Part shown: positions 1-11,960 of the stretch, one piece after another
Layout of the letters: each line of letters begins with the position of its first letter
How positions within the stretch are numbered: the first letter of the stretch is position 1
Source of the DNA: Trichostrongylus colubriformis
Lineage: Eukaryota > Nematoda > Chromadorea > Rhabditida > Trichostrongylidae
Reading direction: 5' to 3'
Length of the DNA stretch: 64,000 bases
Assembly (NCBI GenBank): GCA_963978905.1
Contig: OZ022258.1
Coordinates: forward strand, 26,664,716 to 26,728,715
Made by a program: the position numbers and the translations under genes
The notes under the pieces: generated by a model
Databases searched by the model: none
What the model saw: only the letters and a program-made list of their open reading frames with translations
Told to the model about the DNA's origin: nothing

Positions 1-102
1 CCGTGTCTATCGCAGACCAGCCTGCTCAGACAGAATGCAGCATCACAGCACGTGCTGGACCCGAAATCCGAACGTTTGGCATGACAGTACGCCTGTCTGT
101 GG

Positions 103-471
103 TCCTACTATATATAATCGGCTAAGTGTGTCTGTTGGTGTGTGTGTATGTGTGTGTGTGTGTTTGACCGGAGATTCATATCTCGCGTTACAGTGAAGCT
201 AGGACTCTGAATTTTTGAAGTGATATAGGGGGTGGTAAGGGGACATCAGTGGTGAAGGAACGGAAGTGATAGCAACTGATAAGGGCTGATAAGGAGCCTC
301 GAAAGGCGAATGGCGGAAAATTGATATCTCGCGTCGCAGCAATTCCCGTTTTTGCTAATTCCCTGTTTTTGCGAACCGTTGCAATGACGATACTAATCAA
401 TTGGTACGATCAAGTCCAATTAGCATGCTTCCATGTGTGACGCGTAGAGTAGTGTGCGCCCGCCCAACTGG
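103..471 (+). mobile_element. Short modular non-autonomous Helitron-like element
   Basis: Begins TCCTACTATATATAATCGG, then a GT-rich microsatellite (130-167) and the conserved block ATTCATATCTCGCG (173-186). It ends with a hairpin-forming tail (about 442-458) and CCCAACTGG followed by T. The same 5' and 3' ends occur in other copies, for example 22297-24005. It lacks the 148-bp repeats. The A expected before 5' TC is G here. A non-coding element; mobilisation by a Helitron Rep in trans is inference. Confidence 0.7.
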
Positions 472-2568
472 TATAATACATTATTCAACATGTAAACACT
501 TCATTGGTTTTAGATTGTTCAGAGCTGACATTAGACAATACCTGCCCAAACACGACCGCCTCGTGCCCCGCCCTGTGAGTATTAGCTTCTGAATTTCTAT
601 TTTCTCAAGCGTATGAAAAACAAACTGTTTCAGAAACGACGATGTGTAGGTAGCTCCCAAAATGAGCAAGACCCTCCGGCGAGTGAACGCGGGTATACGC
701 CCGGGTCTTCTTCACGGTACTCACAATTTTTATACATTTTTCCGCACACACAATCAATTACCTCACAGCTTAAATGCCACCTCACCTAAGTTGATCAAGA
801 CTTTCACTTGCAATCGCTTTCAAATGTTTCGCTGGTCCGTTTTCCAAACATCAAAGCATTTTAAAATATCTATAGTAAAATATTTTAAAATATCTATAGC
901 TGGTCCACCTCCACCCATAGCTGGAGTACTTCTGCCCATGGATCTTGCTGTCAACTACTTCCTCCTGTGTATCCTCCGACCTCGTAATGGCCCTCAAAAC
1001 GAATACTAGATGGAAGCACGGATCCATCCCTTTTCGTCATTGAAGTATAGCTCCGTCATTCGTCAGCAGTTGTCGACGGAATCTTCTTGTTCATCCCTGT
1101 TCCGACGAAGAGAAGACGGAGAGTTTGGTTTCAAAGTGTCATGTGCGAATCTATAACACCAGCGAGGAGGAGCGTGGGCTCAAATTTTAGGTGATTTTTT
1201 TGAGTTGGTAAACGGACCAGGCGATAGTAATCACTGTATCTCGGAATATGTTAACCACTTTGTGCACGCAGGATCTTTATTAATCCGTTCCCAGTAGTAA
1301 TTCTATGTAGTGTTGTGATAGCATGATACACTATTCCAATTGTATAACAATTGCATATCATTGTGATGTCGTTACGAGATGCATGTTGAATAACCACTAT
1401 AAGAACCCGACACTGGCTGAAACTTCGTTCTGAAAACTATTATAGAGCAATTGTCGCGCAGAACCGAGCTCACCACCGTGATGAGCGCACTCGAAAACCT
1501 TTGTCGGAGTCGCTATGGCCAAAATCTATCAAAGTGGGTGTATTTGTCCAAAACATGCGAAATTTGACAACCTCGTGCAATAATCAATCTCACCGGCGTG
1601 ATCATCATCCTCAAAAACCCCTATATACAGGTCTGCAGAGGAAAGTAAAATTTTGACCTTTCTCGGGTACCAGATGGTCGAAGATCTGATTCCGTTGATG
1701 TTTTTAGGATAAACATCGCACGTTACTGCGAACGAGACCTTTTCTAGTAGTGACAACAGGATATGATAGTGGCACAGCAGCGCAGTTCCAGTAGTGCTAT
1801 TGCGTTACTTCTGATACTATGCTGCAGGGAGGGGCAGGTTCAAGGGAAGGGGGATGGCGGGGTGAGACCTCCAGTACTTGTGACAGTAGGGCAATAGAGT
1901 AACACCGCAACACAGTTCTAGTAGTGCGGGTGTGCACCTTTAGTTCATAAAGTGTACTTTAGGTACACGGTAGTATAATTACAAGATTACTTAGGTCACT
2001 TCGCACCTCCTAGCCTTACCTGTGGGAAGACTTCTCCCATTGCTTGCAGTTACCGTTGACGTCTTCCCCACTGACTGATTTTACGATATGGAATGGATCC
2101 ACTAGAAATTGCACATGCGTAATTACAATTACAATTACTGTCTTTACTTTTGACGCTGATTTTTGGCGCTGGGGAGTTAATGTTGGAGGGAGAGCAGGAG
2201 CTGGATTTGAAGCTGCAGAGCGTCAGGGGGGAGGGGTTTAATGCGGGAGACGAGTAGGAGCAGGATATGAAACGGGAGGCGATGTTGTGAGCAAGGAGCT
2301 GAAGCCATATACAACGGAGGAGGTGCCAGATGCATGGCGCGATAGCAAGATGAAGAGGGGAGAGAGTTGTGCTGGAAAAATTGGAAGAGCGACATGAGGG
2401 GTGGTGGGGTACAAACCATGCTGTGGTGGGGCGATGACTGCCTTCTTTTAGTTCTGTGTTCCTATCCATTCATTAAAGGAAGTGGTAGGGGTAATTTACT
2501 TGTTATCATTCGTTCCAATCTTTGATACTGACCGATGGACGTGTTCACTAGGAAAGCTTACTTGTTAA
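472..2568. other. No recognisable gene; unique or old repeat sequence
   Basis: Open frames here are short, and none shows a family motif or convincing splice signals. The segment at 2170-2420 is purine-rich on the plus strand and gives low-complexity minus-strand frames. I see no further structure that I can name. Confidence 0.5.
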
Positions 2569-3028
2569 AGACTTCGGAAGGGGGTAGTTTTGGCTTACGG
2601 TAGAACAGACGTGGTGTGGACGAGTTTAGGTGGCCGCCATTGCACAAAATCACCAATTTGACGCCTTGTCACGGTGCCAATAGGAGATGGTTCTATCATG
2701 AATTTGTTTTTTTCCTTTTACTTTTTACTTTGTTCCTTCTTATACTGTTTCTAGATGTACTTACATGAATGCTAATGTGGTTGGGAATGGCCACTCCACT
2801 GCGCTGGGAGTCAGGTGCTACAACTAACGTTGGCCCGCGGCCCGTCTTCTACAGCGGACAACTCGGAAAGTCAGTGTGTTGGATGCGAATAGGATGCAAA
2901 TACACACCACACCGTTGCGCTTTTGAGTCCGGGTTTTTTCGCCTTTTATCGCTTCTAACCTTAAGTGTTCGTTACAAAATGCTCATTTCTTTGAGTCTTC
3001 CTCTTGTTTCGGACCCCTTCCGGTTCCT
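2569..3028. mobile_element. TTAA-flanked MITE, copy 1
   Basis: A 460-bp non-coding unit starting AGACTTCGGAAGGGGG and ending GGTTCCT, with TTAA on both sides (2565-2568, 3029-3032). It is nearly the same as 6377-6831 along its whole length. TTAA duplication is typical of piggyBac-type transposition, but the termini are short and I see no transposase, so the superfamily is uncertain. Confidence 0.65.
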
Positions 3029-3671
3029 TTAAGCACCACGTCATTTCGATCGATAAAGCTTTAATACGATGCGAGTATCATGCTGCTATCATGCTCATTA
3101 CACCTCAGTGATTCCCCGGTAAAGTCGACCCTAGGAGACGGGCCGCCATGTGGAAGGCTGCTTGCCCTGTTGAAGCCGCCTTTGCTAGAGCTCAAAGGGC
3201 CCCTTCCGCGGGGATTTCGCCATACATAGGTTTTTTGGATCCGTATTTTTTTTCAGTAAACGACCCCTTTTGGAATTCCTTATCACCTACATTACCCCTA
3301 TCACTGTCTTTACCGTGATCACTGGTTTGCTGAAGAAGTGGAGTCGTTCACGATGAGCAAAGGTAAAAAGCGATTGCCGTAATGGGTGTAACTGGATACG
3401 TCTAGCTGCTCATAAACTATGCAGAGGCTCGCCATCGGCATTGCTTTGGAGCCGGCTTTTACGCCATTTGGGCTCAAGCGATACCACCCACATCCTATTG
3501 AGAACCAAGGACCGTCTAACTGCCGTGGGTGACTTCGATGGCGAAGTATTGCATCCGCTTGTTGTTGCTGTGAGTATGAAGTCGATCCTGAGCAGATGTA
3601 ATGCTCATACGCAGGTTTCCCTGAACACCTTGCTTATATGAAAGATTTCGATTGTTTTCACTAGCCTCTCA
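3029..3671. other. No recognisable gene
   Basis: A 66-codon plus-strand frame at 3441-3641 runs into a GTGAGT-like site (3572). It has no family motif and could equally be chance. Nothing else is supported. Confidence 0.4.
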
Positions 3672-3764
3672 CAAGGGAGGCCCATCAGGTCAAAGTGAGC
3701 TTTTTCAAAACGGTTTTTGCATTTTATAGGGTCACATACATGGAGCAAAAAACCGGTTTCAAAA

Positions 3765-3833
3765 TCGGCTAAATGGTTTTGGGGGGGTCCAGGAAATGGT
3801 TGATGGTTCGATCCCCACTGAGGACAAATTTTT
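3765..3833 (+). other. tRNA-like Pol III cassette in left arm of fold-back copy 1
   Basis: An A-box-like TCGGCTAAATGG (3765-3776), a B-box GGTTCGATCCC (3805-3815) and a T5 run (3829-3833) occur in the order and spacing of a shortened tRNA gene. It is not a functional tRNA; no clean cloverleaf is visible. Transcription is untested. Confidence 0.5.
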
Positions 3834-4580
3834 GCATTTTTCTAGTTTTCATCCATTTATGCTCATGTATGACCACATGTGCAAAATGTGGGTAAATCAA
3901 ATTTTATTATGTCGGGGAACCACTATCTTCAGTATTTTTGCGTATTAGGCGAAATATTTGCTTGGACCTGCCAGCGCTCATAACAGGAAAACTAAGCGTT
4001 TTCCCGCAAAGCACGTGTGATATTCATATTCAGGAGGTCGAACTACCCTATGTAACTAGTTTTCAGCCTAATCGAGATTTTGACCCAAACTCGAAAATTA
4101 GGGCGACCACTAGTACTTCTACTACCATAGTAAAGAACGCTTAACGAAAAGAAGTCGGTAGCGCATATAAGAAAATATTTGCTATCTTTCGCCGTCGCAT
4201 GGTGTTGCTAGGTGCAGTTCACTTGGAATGCTTTGATTCTGCACATGCCCCATTCATTTAATCGAGGCTGTAAGTTGTTCGTGTGTACAAGTAGAGCAGT
4301 GACTGTGTGCCCATGTCCACCCCACTGTCTCGAGTTTGGGTAAAAATCTCGATTTGGATAGTATTTTGTATCTAGGGCTAGTTGAGTCTCCTGAGCACGA
4401 ATATCGCACTAGTTTCGCACGAAAATGTCTGGCAAGCGTGCTAGGGGTGCTGAAGTGTCCAAACACGTTGACCACAGAAAACTTATAAACGGGGTCAGTT
4501 TGGTGCACCAGCAACGAAAATTGCACCCATTTTGCATATGCGCAAGTAGTTTAGCGCTACAAAGAGAATTAAGAAAATGC

Positions 4581-4672
4581 AAAAACGTGGACGTCGAGAG
4601 GAGTTGAACTACATTCGCCTCCTCCACTGTGCCAATGCCAGTCCATTCCACTATCCATTCGGCCATCCAACC
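4581..4672 (-). other. tRNA-like Pol III cassette in right arm of fold-back copy 1
   Basis: On the minus strand TGGCCGAATGG (4665-4655) fits an A box, GTAGTTCAACTCC (4612-4600) a degenerate B box, and T5 (4585-4581) a terminator. The long A-B spacing resembles tRNA-Ser or tRNA-Leu, which carry a long variable arm. It is the inverted counterpart of the plus-strand cassette in the left arm. Confidence 0.5.
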
Positions 4673-5029
4673 ACTGCGAAAGGGTTGACCTGTGCATCCC
4701 CTATGAGTCTTCTTTGCTTCGTTTAGTAGTTACCATAAGCGATTCTACATTTTTGAACGAGCTCGCAGTGGTTTTGGCGTAGGTTTGAAGACAGTCTTCC
4801 GATATTCATATACTACACGCCGCAGCTGGAAAGCATTGCAGCAAACTGGTCAAAATTGTTTCTTTCTACGCAACTTTTGGCACTCATTTTCTGGGCCCCC
4901 CAAAAACATTTATCCAAATTTGAGACCGGTTTCTTGCTTCATGTATGTGACCCTATAAAATGCAAAAAACCGTTTTGAAAAAGCTCACCTTGACCTGATG
5001 GGCCTCCCTTGTCAGGCACAGAGTAGAGA

Positions 5030-5740
5030 ACTGGGTGTCACTATCGAAGAGAAGCCACTCACATGGAAACTATGGACTAGGAAGCTTATTTATGGCGAAA
5101 AACCCGTCGAAAAACGTGCACTCCCGCATGCTGTCGTGATGGCGTCACGGTAACAGGTGACACCTTTGGATGACAGGCCCGCCTCCAGGGGTCGTGATTC
5201 ATGGTTTGCTACGATGAGAGCGGCACTGGATATACGGGGATCGGAGGTATTGTGGCGCGCATTCGCAGTTTCACCTTGAAGCCTACTCCAGAGGATGGAT
5301 GCTGATGTATTTGCAAACCTTCCCCTGTGTTCACTTGTCAACATGGCAATAGATTAATAGTCCGGACTACCTGCATTTTGACGGGAAGGTCGCCGCGTCG
5401 ACAATCAACGGTGGGAAGGGTGCTCCTGTGGTCAGAACTTTGGCCATTTCCTTCTGTTTTTTTTTCAACTTCGCCTTACTAGGCACCTCGACCTTCACAT
5501 CCACTACATTTTTCACTGTTCGTTCAAATTTCCCTATCGTTGCATTAAAAGACAGCATTAGAGATAATATGATCAATGAAAATCCCTAAAAGGAGTCACT
5601 CACATAGGAACTATGGGCCTACGAAGATTATTCATGGCAAAATCCCCGTCGAAAAGCGCACCCTCGACCTGTAGTGACGGCGTAGCGGATAAGACCTGAC
5701 GCCTTTGATAAGTCCATCCCGCCTCCTAGGGCCGGCTCTA
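5030..5740. repeat. Interspersed repeat, family with CTCACATGG start
   Basis: Two partial tandem copies begin near 5054 (CACTCACATGGAAACTATGG) and 5590. Related sequence is at 12235-12560 and, more diverged, 59430-59640, sharing the GGCGAAA...GCGCGC...TTTCGCAGTTT layout. Frames are disrupted, and no protein family is recognised. Confidence 0.6.
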
Positions 5741-5816
5741 CTGAAAATGTCTGAGGTGTAGAGTAATATGCGTGATAGCAGAATGATACTTATCGTATCG
5801 TATTAAAGGCACACCA

Positions 5817-6259
5817 CGCAATAATCCAATCAGTGGCTTACTTTCGTGGAGCGAGTGTGCCCTTGGAAGACAGCTCAAACTGCATCCTTGTGGCGGCTGT
5901 ACGGTGCATCCTCATGGTGTTGTGCCTGCTTGGACGAAACCGAGCCACGCCCACCCGGCTGGATCACAGCCGGCCTCAGAAACGTGGAGCTCACGTGGAA
6001 AATGAAATTTGCTCCAGGAGGTGATAATTAAATGAAACGGCCATTTTGGTATCGAAGGCAGCTTCCACATCGGAATATCTTCCAGCTAACGCAGCGTATG
6101 ATTCTGCTGGGTAGGAGTGGCTCTGCTTTGTTCAAGGGGGCATAACACCGTGAGGGTGCATCGGGCAGCAGCAACAAAGATGCAGTTCGAGCAATTATCC
6201 AAGGACCTACTGGCCCCCACGAAAGTGAGCCACTAATTGGATTATCGCGTGGTATGCCT
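5817..6259. mobile_element. TTAA-flanked MITE with ~50-bp inverted ends
   Basis: It starts AGGCACACCACGC and ends with the complement (GCGTGGTATGCCT). TTAA lies on each side (5813-5816, 6260-6263). The inverted ends pair over about 50 nt, including AATCCAATCAGTGGCTTACT. It is non-coding, and the internal 60-codon frames are chance. Confidence 0.72.
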
Positions 6260-6376
6260 TTAATGCCGTATCGATCGGAATGACGTGATGCTTGACGTGT
6301 AAGTTTTCGTGTTGAAAACGTCCACCGGTCATCATCAAAGATTGGAAGGAATGAAACAATATAACGCTACCTTTAA

Positions 6377-6831
6377 AGACACCAGAAGGGGGTAATTTTC
6401 GCTTACGGTAGAACAGACGTAGTGTGGACGAGTTTAAGGGGCCGCCATTGCACAAACTCGCCTATTTGACGCCTTGGCATGGTGCCAAAAGATGATGTTT
6501 CTATCATAAATTTGTTTTTGTCTTTAACTTTTTATTGTTATTTCTTATATTGTTTCTAGATGTACTTACATGAATGCTAATGTAGTTGGGAATGGCCACT
6601 CCACTGCGCTGGGAGTCAGGTACTACTACTAAAGTTGGGCCACGGCCCGTCTCCTACAGCGGACAACTCGGAATGGATGCGCTGATGCGAATGGGATGCG
6701 AATACACACCGCAGCGTCGCACTTTCGAGTCTGGGTTTTTTCGCCTATTATCGCTTCTAACCTTGAGTGTTCATTGCAAAATGCTCATTTCTTTGCATCT
6801 TCCTCTTGTTTCGGACCCCCTCCCGGTTCCT
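6377..6831. mobile_element. TTAA-flanked MITE, copy 2
   Basis: A 455-bp copy of the 2569-3028 family, starting AGACACCAGAAGGGGG and ending GGTTCCT, with TTAA at 6373-6376 and 6832-6835. Matching 87-codon frames in both copies reflect nucleotide similarity, not a conserved gene: no domain is visible. A 5' part of a third copy begins at 12757. Confidence 0.68.
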
Positions 6832-7106
6832 TTAAGCAGTAAATGCTAAACAAGGAAATATATTTTGCTATCAGTGGAAACGGGGTGTTTCGACTGCTGA
6901 ATTGCGTGGAATTAGTAATAGTGATAGGTATTCGAAGAGATACATATCAGATGGGCTAGCGCTTAGTACTTACCCTTATCTCAATGTGGCACTATGCGAT
7001 ATGGACATCTTTCAGGGTCGACCATTTTCCATTACATAATTCGTTGTATTATTTGAGCAGTATGTACAATAGCCCAACTGGTATTTTTGAATGAAAAAGG
7101 ACTCAC

Positions 7107-7239
7107 CGATTCCAACCACTACTACGTTTGCTTCCAGGATATCGCCTGTGCTCAGCACTACGCTATCCACTTCAGAATCTCCACTGATCCTTTTCACTGA
7201 GGAGTTCACCATTACTCTGACTCCCTTCGTTTCGAAACG
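7107..7239 (-). CDS. AIFM3-like exon: GDILEANVVVVGIG
   Basis: Exon of 133 nt, 44 codons plus one base, phase 0-1. The acceptor is CTACTTTTTAG and the donor ATCG|GTGAGT. It reads RFETKGVRVMVNSSVKR, then ISGDSEVDSVVLSTGD and ILEANVVVVGIG. The segment covers the F..KGV strand, the beta hairpin and the ..G..L.AD.VVVGIG strand that ends the NADH-binding domain in AIFM3-like proteins. The next exon, which should begin with the remaining two bases of a Gly codon and PVTDFL-like sequence, was not found in 1-7106 and probably lies outside the window. Confidence 0.9.
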
Positions 7240-8734
7240 CTAAAAAGTAGGTTAATATCAAAAGATACCATGTTGATGCCTGGTTTGGCGCCCTTATGCT
7301 ACCGCAATACCCTCCTTAATTGTTGAAAATATGCATTAACGCGTTTTTGTTTCCTTAGAACTCGATTTTGGACTTAGCAATGCAAATGTTTTCAGGTAGC
7401 AAATTCCATTACCCACAGTGGCTAGCGACCTTTTCAACACTCGAGTAAGTTAATATGTTGACGACGATTGCATTTTCACCTTGCTGTCGCACGGGACGAA
7501 ACATAATTTCTACCTCGGCGAGCAGAGACCAGAAGTGGCCAAGATTATTCCACGAGACAGAATTTTCCTTTTTTCCAACTCTCAAAAATGAATGAACAAC
7601 GATGAACATTGACGGACATCGTCGTCAACGTATGAAACACTTCATTCAAAATATACAGTTAGTACAGTACAGTCTTTGTACCAGCTTCAACTGTCAATTT
7701 CGGCCTTTTGCTATAATCACGAGATTTTTTTACTAGCATCCTTGCTTGGAAACTAACTAATCATGTAGAATGTAATGAGTGAATATTCTTAAAAATTTTA
7801 TGCTCTTCTGCCCCATCCCTCCACCTTGGTAATAAGATCATCGGCCCAAGAATCTGGTCCATCGTACCAGCTGTGTGAAAAGTATCTCACGGTAATAAGC
7901 TATGAAGCTGATCAGGACGATGGCTTACTGCTGGAACTGATTACATTCTAGTGTAGGTCCTAGCAATCCGGTAATAATTAAAACGGCCAAATGTGGAGAC
8001 TGAGCAAAACTGTCATCGCAGGTAGTTCTATATGCCATTTAATAGCATTTTTCGCCTCGCTTAGTGGGGTCTTGACAAAACATACATTTCGTCTAAGCAT
8101 CTGTTTTTGCAAATGAATTGAAAGGTGGTTTTCTATGCAGGGTATCCAGAGAGGTATCTAGGGCCATATCAAGGAGAAAGGTTTGGCTGAAACAACAGAA
8201 ACTTCAGATATCCCCACCTTGATGAGCAATCTAGAAATCTGAAACACCATCATCTTCAGTTTGTTCGACTCCGACTAAATATCTCCTCAATTTTTTTAAA
8301 GTGTCAAAACATGGCTAACGATGAACCCGAAGGAAACTGAAGTATGCAGTACCGTTGCGTGCGAGTGCGAAGTCACTGATTAGCAATATAAGCAACATGA
8401 GTGAAAAACCATCAAGTTGCTTAAAATACTTGTTGATCAGTGATTTGCTATTAAGAACTGTAGGAGAAGATGCCGACTATTCTAAGGGATATTATTTGCC
8501 CCCTGGTGACGATTATGTTCAGCACCGACCGCTCGTGAGTGCCCACTGGCATTATCAGAAAGTGAAGGAACCAAATTTAAGAAATTCATGATATCCATAA
8601 AACATCTTGTAGAGCTCAGCTAGCCGAAACGCAGAGGAAAATTTCAGTAGAAATAGTGTATAGAAAGAGGGAAAAACGCGGATACACGTAGTCTGTGTAT
8701 GATTCGAACAATTAGGGCGGATATAGTGTATGTA
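7240..8734. other. Intron sequence, nothing recognised
   Basis: Part of the 4.7-kb intron between the AIFM3-like exons at 12073-11961 and 7239-7107. It is AT-rich with only short frames, and no repeat shared with the rest of the window was noticed. Confidence 0.5.
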
Positions 8735-9755
8735 ATCAGTTATATATGTCCGTCTATGTGTGCCTGGCTCGAGAATGCTTTCGACCGTCTCCCCAGACCA
8801 GTGCTGGAATGTCTTGCGGAAACTCTATGTACCGGAACGGGTGATCGCCCTCATAGGGAATATGCACGATGAAGCTGTGGCGGCTGTGCGTACTCCGCGG
8901 GCTGTCGAGTGAAGTGGATATTACAGTAGGGACTCTGGATGACATGGTGAAAGATCTCATGGAAGGTTCACTGAAGACCATCCTGTACGCAGACGATATA
9001 ACACTGGTAGGGGAAAGCAGGGGAGAACTGCAAGCGAAAGTACAGCAATGGCAGGACAGGCTGGCAAAGAATGGGCTCCGACTGAACGTCAAGAAGACTA
9101 AGTTCATAAGCTCCGAAGAATGCCTAGAACCGATAACTGACTGCCATGGGGAGACCATCGAAAAGGTAGAAGACTTCCGATATCTCAGCAGCGATCTCCC
9201 GGCTGATGGTACAGTAGACCAGGCAGTAAAGGCCCGGATTAACGCGGCATGGATAAAGTGGAGAGAGTCTACTGGAACATTATGCGATCGGCTATGCTCC
9301 AGGACGCTCAAAGGCAAGGTGTATCGAGCGGTGGTAAGACCCGAAATGCTGTACGGAAGCGAGTGCTGGCCCATAACTGAGATACATGAAAGACAGCTGC
9401 ATGCAGCTGAAATGAGGCTTTTGAGATGGGCATGCAGCTGGACGCGACTTGACAAGGTCAGGAACGAAGACGTGAGAGCGATCACACAGACGGCTCCTGT
9501 CCAGCTGAAGTAGCAACGGCTGCGATGGTATGGACAGGTGCTGAGAAGATCAGAGGACCACCCCATAAGAAAAGCGTGGAGTTCGAAGCGCAAGGGAAGC
9601 GCTCACGTGAAGCCCCAAAGAAGAGGTGGAGGGACCTCACAGAAGTGAAGGCTTCAGCGGAGGAGGCCTCGGATAGGAAGAAGTGGCGACGTCTGACAAG
9701 AACAGGGGACCCTGCAACGGCGCGGGACTAACGCTAGGGAGAAGATGAAGAAGAG
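8735..9755 (+). pseudogene. LINE reverse transcriptase remnant (RTE-like), 5'-truncated
   Basis: The frame at 8869-9513 contains KTILYADDITLV, the catalytic YADD box of a reverse transcriptase, followed by NGLRLNVKKTKFI and VYRAVVRPEMLYGSECWP, which are thumb and connection motifs of RTE-like LINEs. Upstream, ENAFDRLPRPVLECL (from 8774) and RKLYVPERVIALIGNMHD lie in other frames, so frameshifts occur before 8870. The C-terminus continues in another frame at 9525-9731 (RWRDLTEVKAS...DRKKWRRLTRT). The 3' end, GGGAGAAGATGAAGAAGAG, is the kind of short simple-repeat tail seen in RTE elements. The endonuclease domain is absent. It lies inside an intron in opposite orientation to the host gene. Confidence 0.85.
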
Positions 9756-9889
9756 TGTGCTTGGCAGTCTGCTTGTCACAAAATCCATGCCCCGCGCCAC
9801 AGCATAGGTGAGATTCCGATAGAAGAAAAAGGAGCGATGAAAGGCGAATCTACCCAAATGTGTTACTCCACTGGCGACATTTGGGCAAT

Positions 9890-10135
9890 GCTAGTGAGAC
9901 ATCAAAGATTCATAACTGAAAGTGATAACCACCGGATAAGCCTGATAAGGAGCATTAGAAGTCAAAGACGTCTGAATTGTAGAGCGCTTAACAATGATCC
10001 GAATGCTTTGGCACTTGTAAGTGCTATATGAGGTGGGACTGGAAACTGATGGTGGTGGGTGATGGAGACAGCTCCTAGTAAGGGCTGAAAAGAGCCGATA
10101 AAAAGTAAATTTGTCGGGATTAGGAGCACTTTTCA
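9890..10135 (+). repeat. Partial modular Helitron-like sequence
   Basis: It resembles the unit and microsatellite-flank modules of the Helitron-like family (AGTGATAACCAC..GATAAGG..., then GGTGGTGGGTGATGG). No ends are preserved. The fold-back copy 3 is inserted just after it. Confidence 0.45.
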
Positions 10136-10253
10136 CTGCAACTCAGCCACTGTGACCTAACAAGGAAGGTCTTCCAACTCATGACGCCCTTTTTGACATG
10201 TTTTTGGAATGTATGGGGGTACGCTCGGGAAACATGCAATCGATGTTCATTTC

Positions 10254-10320
10254 TGCTGAGCGGCTCTATGAATGCTAAAACGGGGCTCATGGTTCGATCC
10301 CATCTGAGAATAAAATTTTT
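10254..10320 (+). other. tRNA-like Pol III cassette, left arm of fold-back copy 3
   Basis: TGCTGAGCGG (10254-10263) matches an A box well, GGTTCGATCCC (10291-10301) a B box, and T5 lies at 10316-10320. The A-to-B spacing is slightly short for a complete tRNA, so it is a tRNA-derived or tRNA-like module. Confidence 0.55.
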
Positions 10321-11057
10321 GCAAAACTTGGATTTCCAATTTTTTGGTCGTAAACATTTTATGATGACTAAGGGCAGCAGTCACACTGAGAATTCCAGAC
10401 TACCCTCTATTGTCAGTTTTCAGCAAGTTAGACAGTTCACTTTTTGGCCTACCAGCGCTCGAGCGTTTTTGCGCGGAACGAATTTTATATTCGTGTTCAG
10501 AGGGTCAGCAACTTCCAGGGGTAGATTTCCAGCCCAATCGATATTTTGACAAAAACCGAGAAATCGAGCTTTTCGTCGATAAACCTTTGACTGTACGATC
10601 GACGAAGGAGACGGAGATATCATTTGTCAATTTCTCACTCGAAACTCTCACTATTTCTCTTGTTCAATGCTTGGCTTATTAGGTGAAGATATAGCGATAG
10701 GCATTCGTGCTGTGCATATTCCACTTCTATGATCAATTTTGTTAGTTGATCATTATTCACTTCTACAAATACAAAGGGTATCATACAACCAAGGCCAAAC
10801 GTACATTCTGGAAGTTGTGTTAAAATTTGGTGGCTAGAATTGTGTCCCCAAGGGTAATTTTATCCCCTGAACACAAATATGGCACGCACTTCGTGCGAGA
10901 CTGCGGATTTCCAGGGCTACGGGCCCCTAGGTGTTCAAAAAGTCAGATTCCTAAATTCACTGAAAATTCGTAGATAGGGACAACCTGACTTGCTGTCACC
11001 GAAAATTATAATCAATCGTCATAAACAGGCATACTGGAAGATGAAAAAGGGAAGGCG

Positions 11058-11168
11058 AAAAAAGTTCAAACTTTTGCATAGCTGGGATCCAAACCAACAA
11101 CCCATGCCCATCGTCGGTTTTGGGGTCCATCGTCGTGCCTGGTAGGCCATCCAATTGCTGCAGCATCC
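11058..11168 (-). other. tRNA-like Pol III cassette, right arm of fold-back copy 3
   Basis: Minus strand: GCAGCAATTGGATGG (11161-11147) resembles an A box and GGTTTGGATCCCAGC (11095-11081) a B box within a T-arm with a GTTGG/CCAGC stem. T6 follows at 11063-11058. The long central part suggests a variable arm. Confidence 0.52.
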
Positions 11169-11960
11169 ACACGTCGAAGAACGGTTATGAAAGTGCTACG
11201 TACGTTTGGTATATGGGGTAAACAAGATGCCATTTCTTCCCGTATTTGAGTTTGTTTTTGGTGTGAAATAGAAGTTTTTTTTCAAACGCGTCATGACCTG
11301 AAAGGCCTACCTATGAAATGCTATATGATCAGCGGATAATCACATCGCTTCTGGTCCGATGCCTCAATAACACCGTAACACTAGGCTTCCACCTTCAAAA
11401 GTGCCTGAGCCACTAAAGTATGACGAGTATTTGAAAAGATACCTTTGGCTACGTACGGTACTATTATCACACCGAAGAACTACGCTCTATGGACTCCATC
11501 GTAAAGGCAATCCTTTATAGTGCATAGTTCATGCCGCCGAACAATGGAGTAGCCAATTTTTTTTGTGATCGATTCATATGGATTCATCGAAGGTGGATTG
11601 TAACACTGGTGAAATTCACAATCTGCTTTACCATGTAGCGTGTCCTTTAACGGGATATCGATGAATAAATAAACCAAAAGGCTCCATGTCAGCTTCCATG
11701 TGTTATATAAGTGGGTCCAATACGCTTGGGTCGGTGCTTAAATGTTTGACAAACTGGTAGAGGGTACACATAGGTAGTGCATTGTGGAACTGTGAGCTTA
11801 TAATCAGGTGTAAGCTTATAATCAGGTAATCAGTGCAGGCAATAAGCTTGTGAAGTGCCAGAGGGGAAGAGAACCATGAGTACAACAGTTAGCGCTGGAT
11901 TGTGGTGTTAGAACAATGGCCTCAATAATCTTCAATGACAAAGATACGAAAGACATTTGC

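Larger units (their letters stand above)
3672..5011. mobile_element. Fold-back TIR element with tRNA-like arms, copy 1
   Basis: A 1340-bp element with inverted arms of several hundred bp. It begins CAAGGGAGGCCCATCAGGTC and ends with the complement, flanked by TCA on both sides (3669-3671, 5012-5014). Terminal sequence pairs over about 75 nt, and inner segments (4020-4110 against 4325-4420) pair again. It is non-coding. Two further diverged copies lie at 10161-11315 and 32989-34048. The 3-bp target duplication recalls PIF/Harbinger (TWA); assignment is tentative. Confidence 0.8.
10161..11315. mobile_element. Fold-back TIR element with tRNA-like arms, copy 3
   Basis: About 1155 bp. The left end is CAAGGAAGGTCTTCC, preceded by TAA (10158-10160). 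The right end is degenerate (GGCCTACCTATG followed by AAA). Subterminal CTCATGACGC on the left pairs with GCGTCATGA on the right. Inner blocks (TTCGTGTTCAG at 10491, CCTGAACAC at 10856) match the other copies in inverted order. Non-coding. Confidence 0.68.

Noticed and set aside
662..1009. 115-codon plus-strand frame near the left edge
   Set aside because: Compositionally ordinary, contains an internal direct repeat (ATTTTAAAATATCTATAG), and no motif or splice context supports it.
1529..1756. 75-codon minus-strand frame as the missing C-terminal AIFM3-like exon
   Set aside because: No GHWQMA-like or other C-terminal AIF motif and no suitable phase-1 acceptor.
2769..3032. 87-codon frame repeated at 6586-6849, considered as a conserved small gene
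   Set aside because: Both lie in copies of one TTAA-flanked MITE and differ by frame-changing indels near the middle; similarity is at the DNA level.
3765..3833. Functional tRNA gene
   Set aside because: A and B boxes are present, but no clean acceptor stem or anticodon arm; annotated only as tRNA-like.
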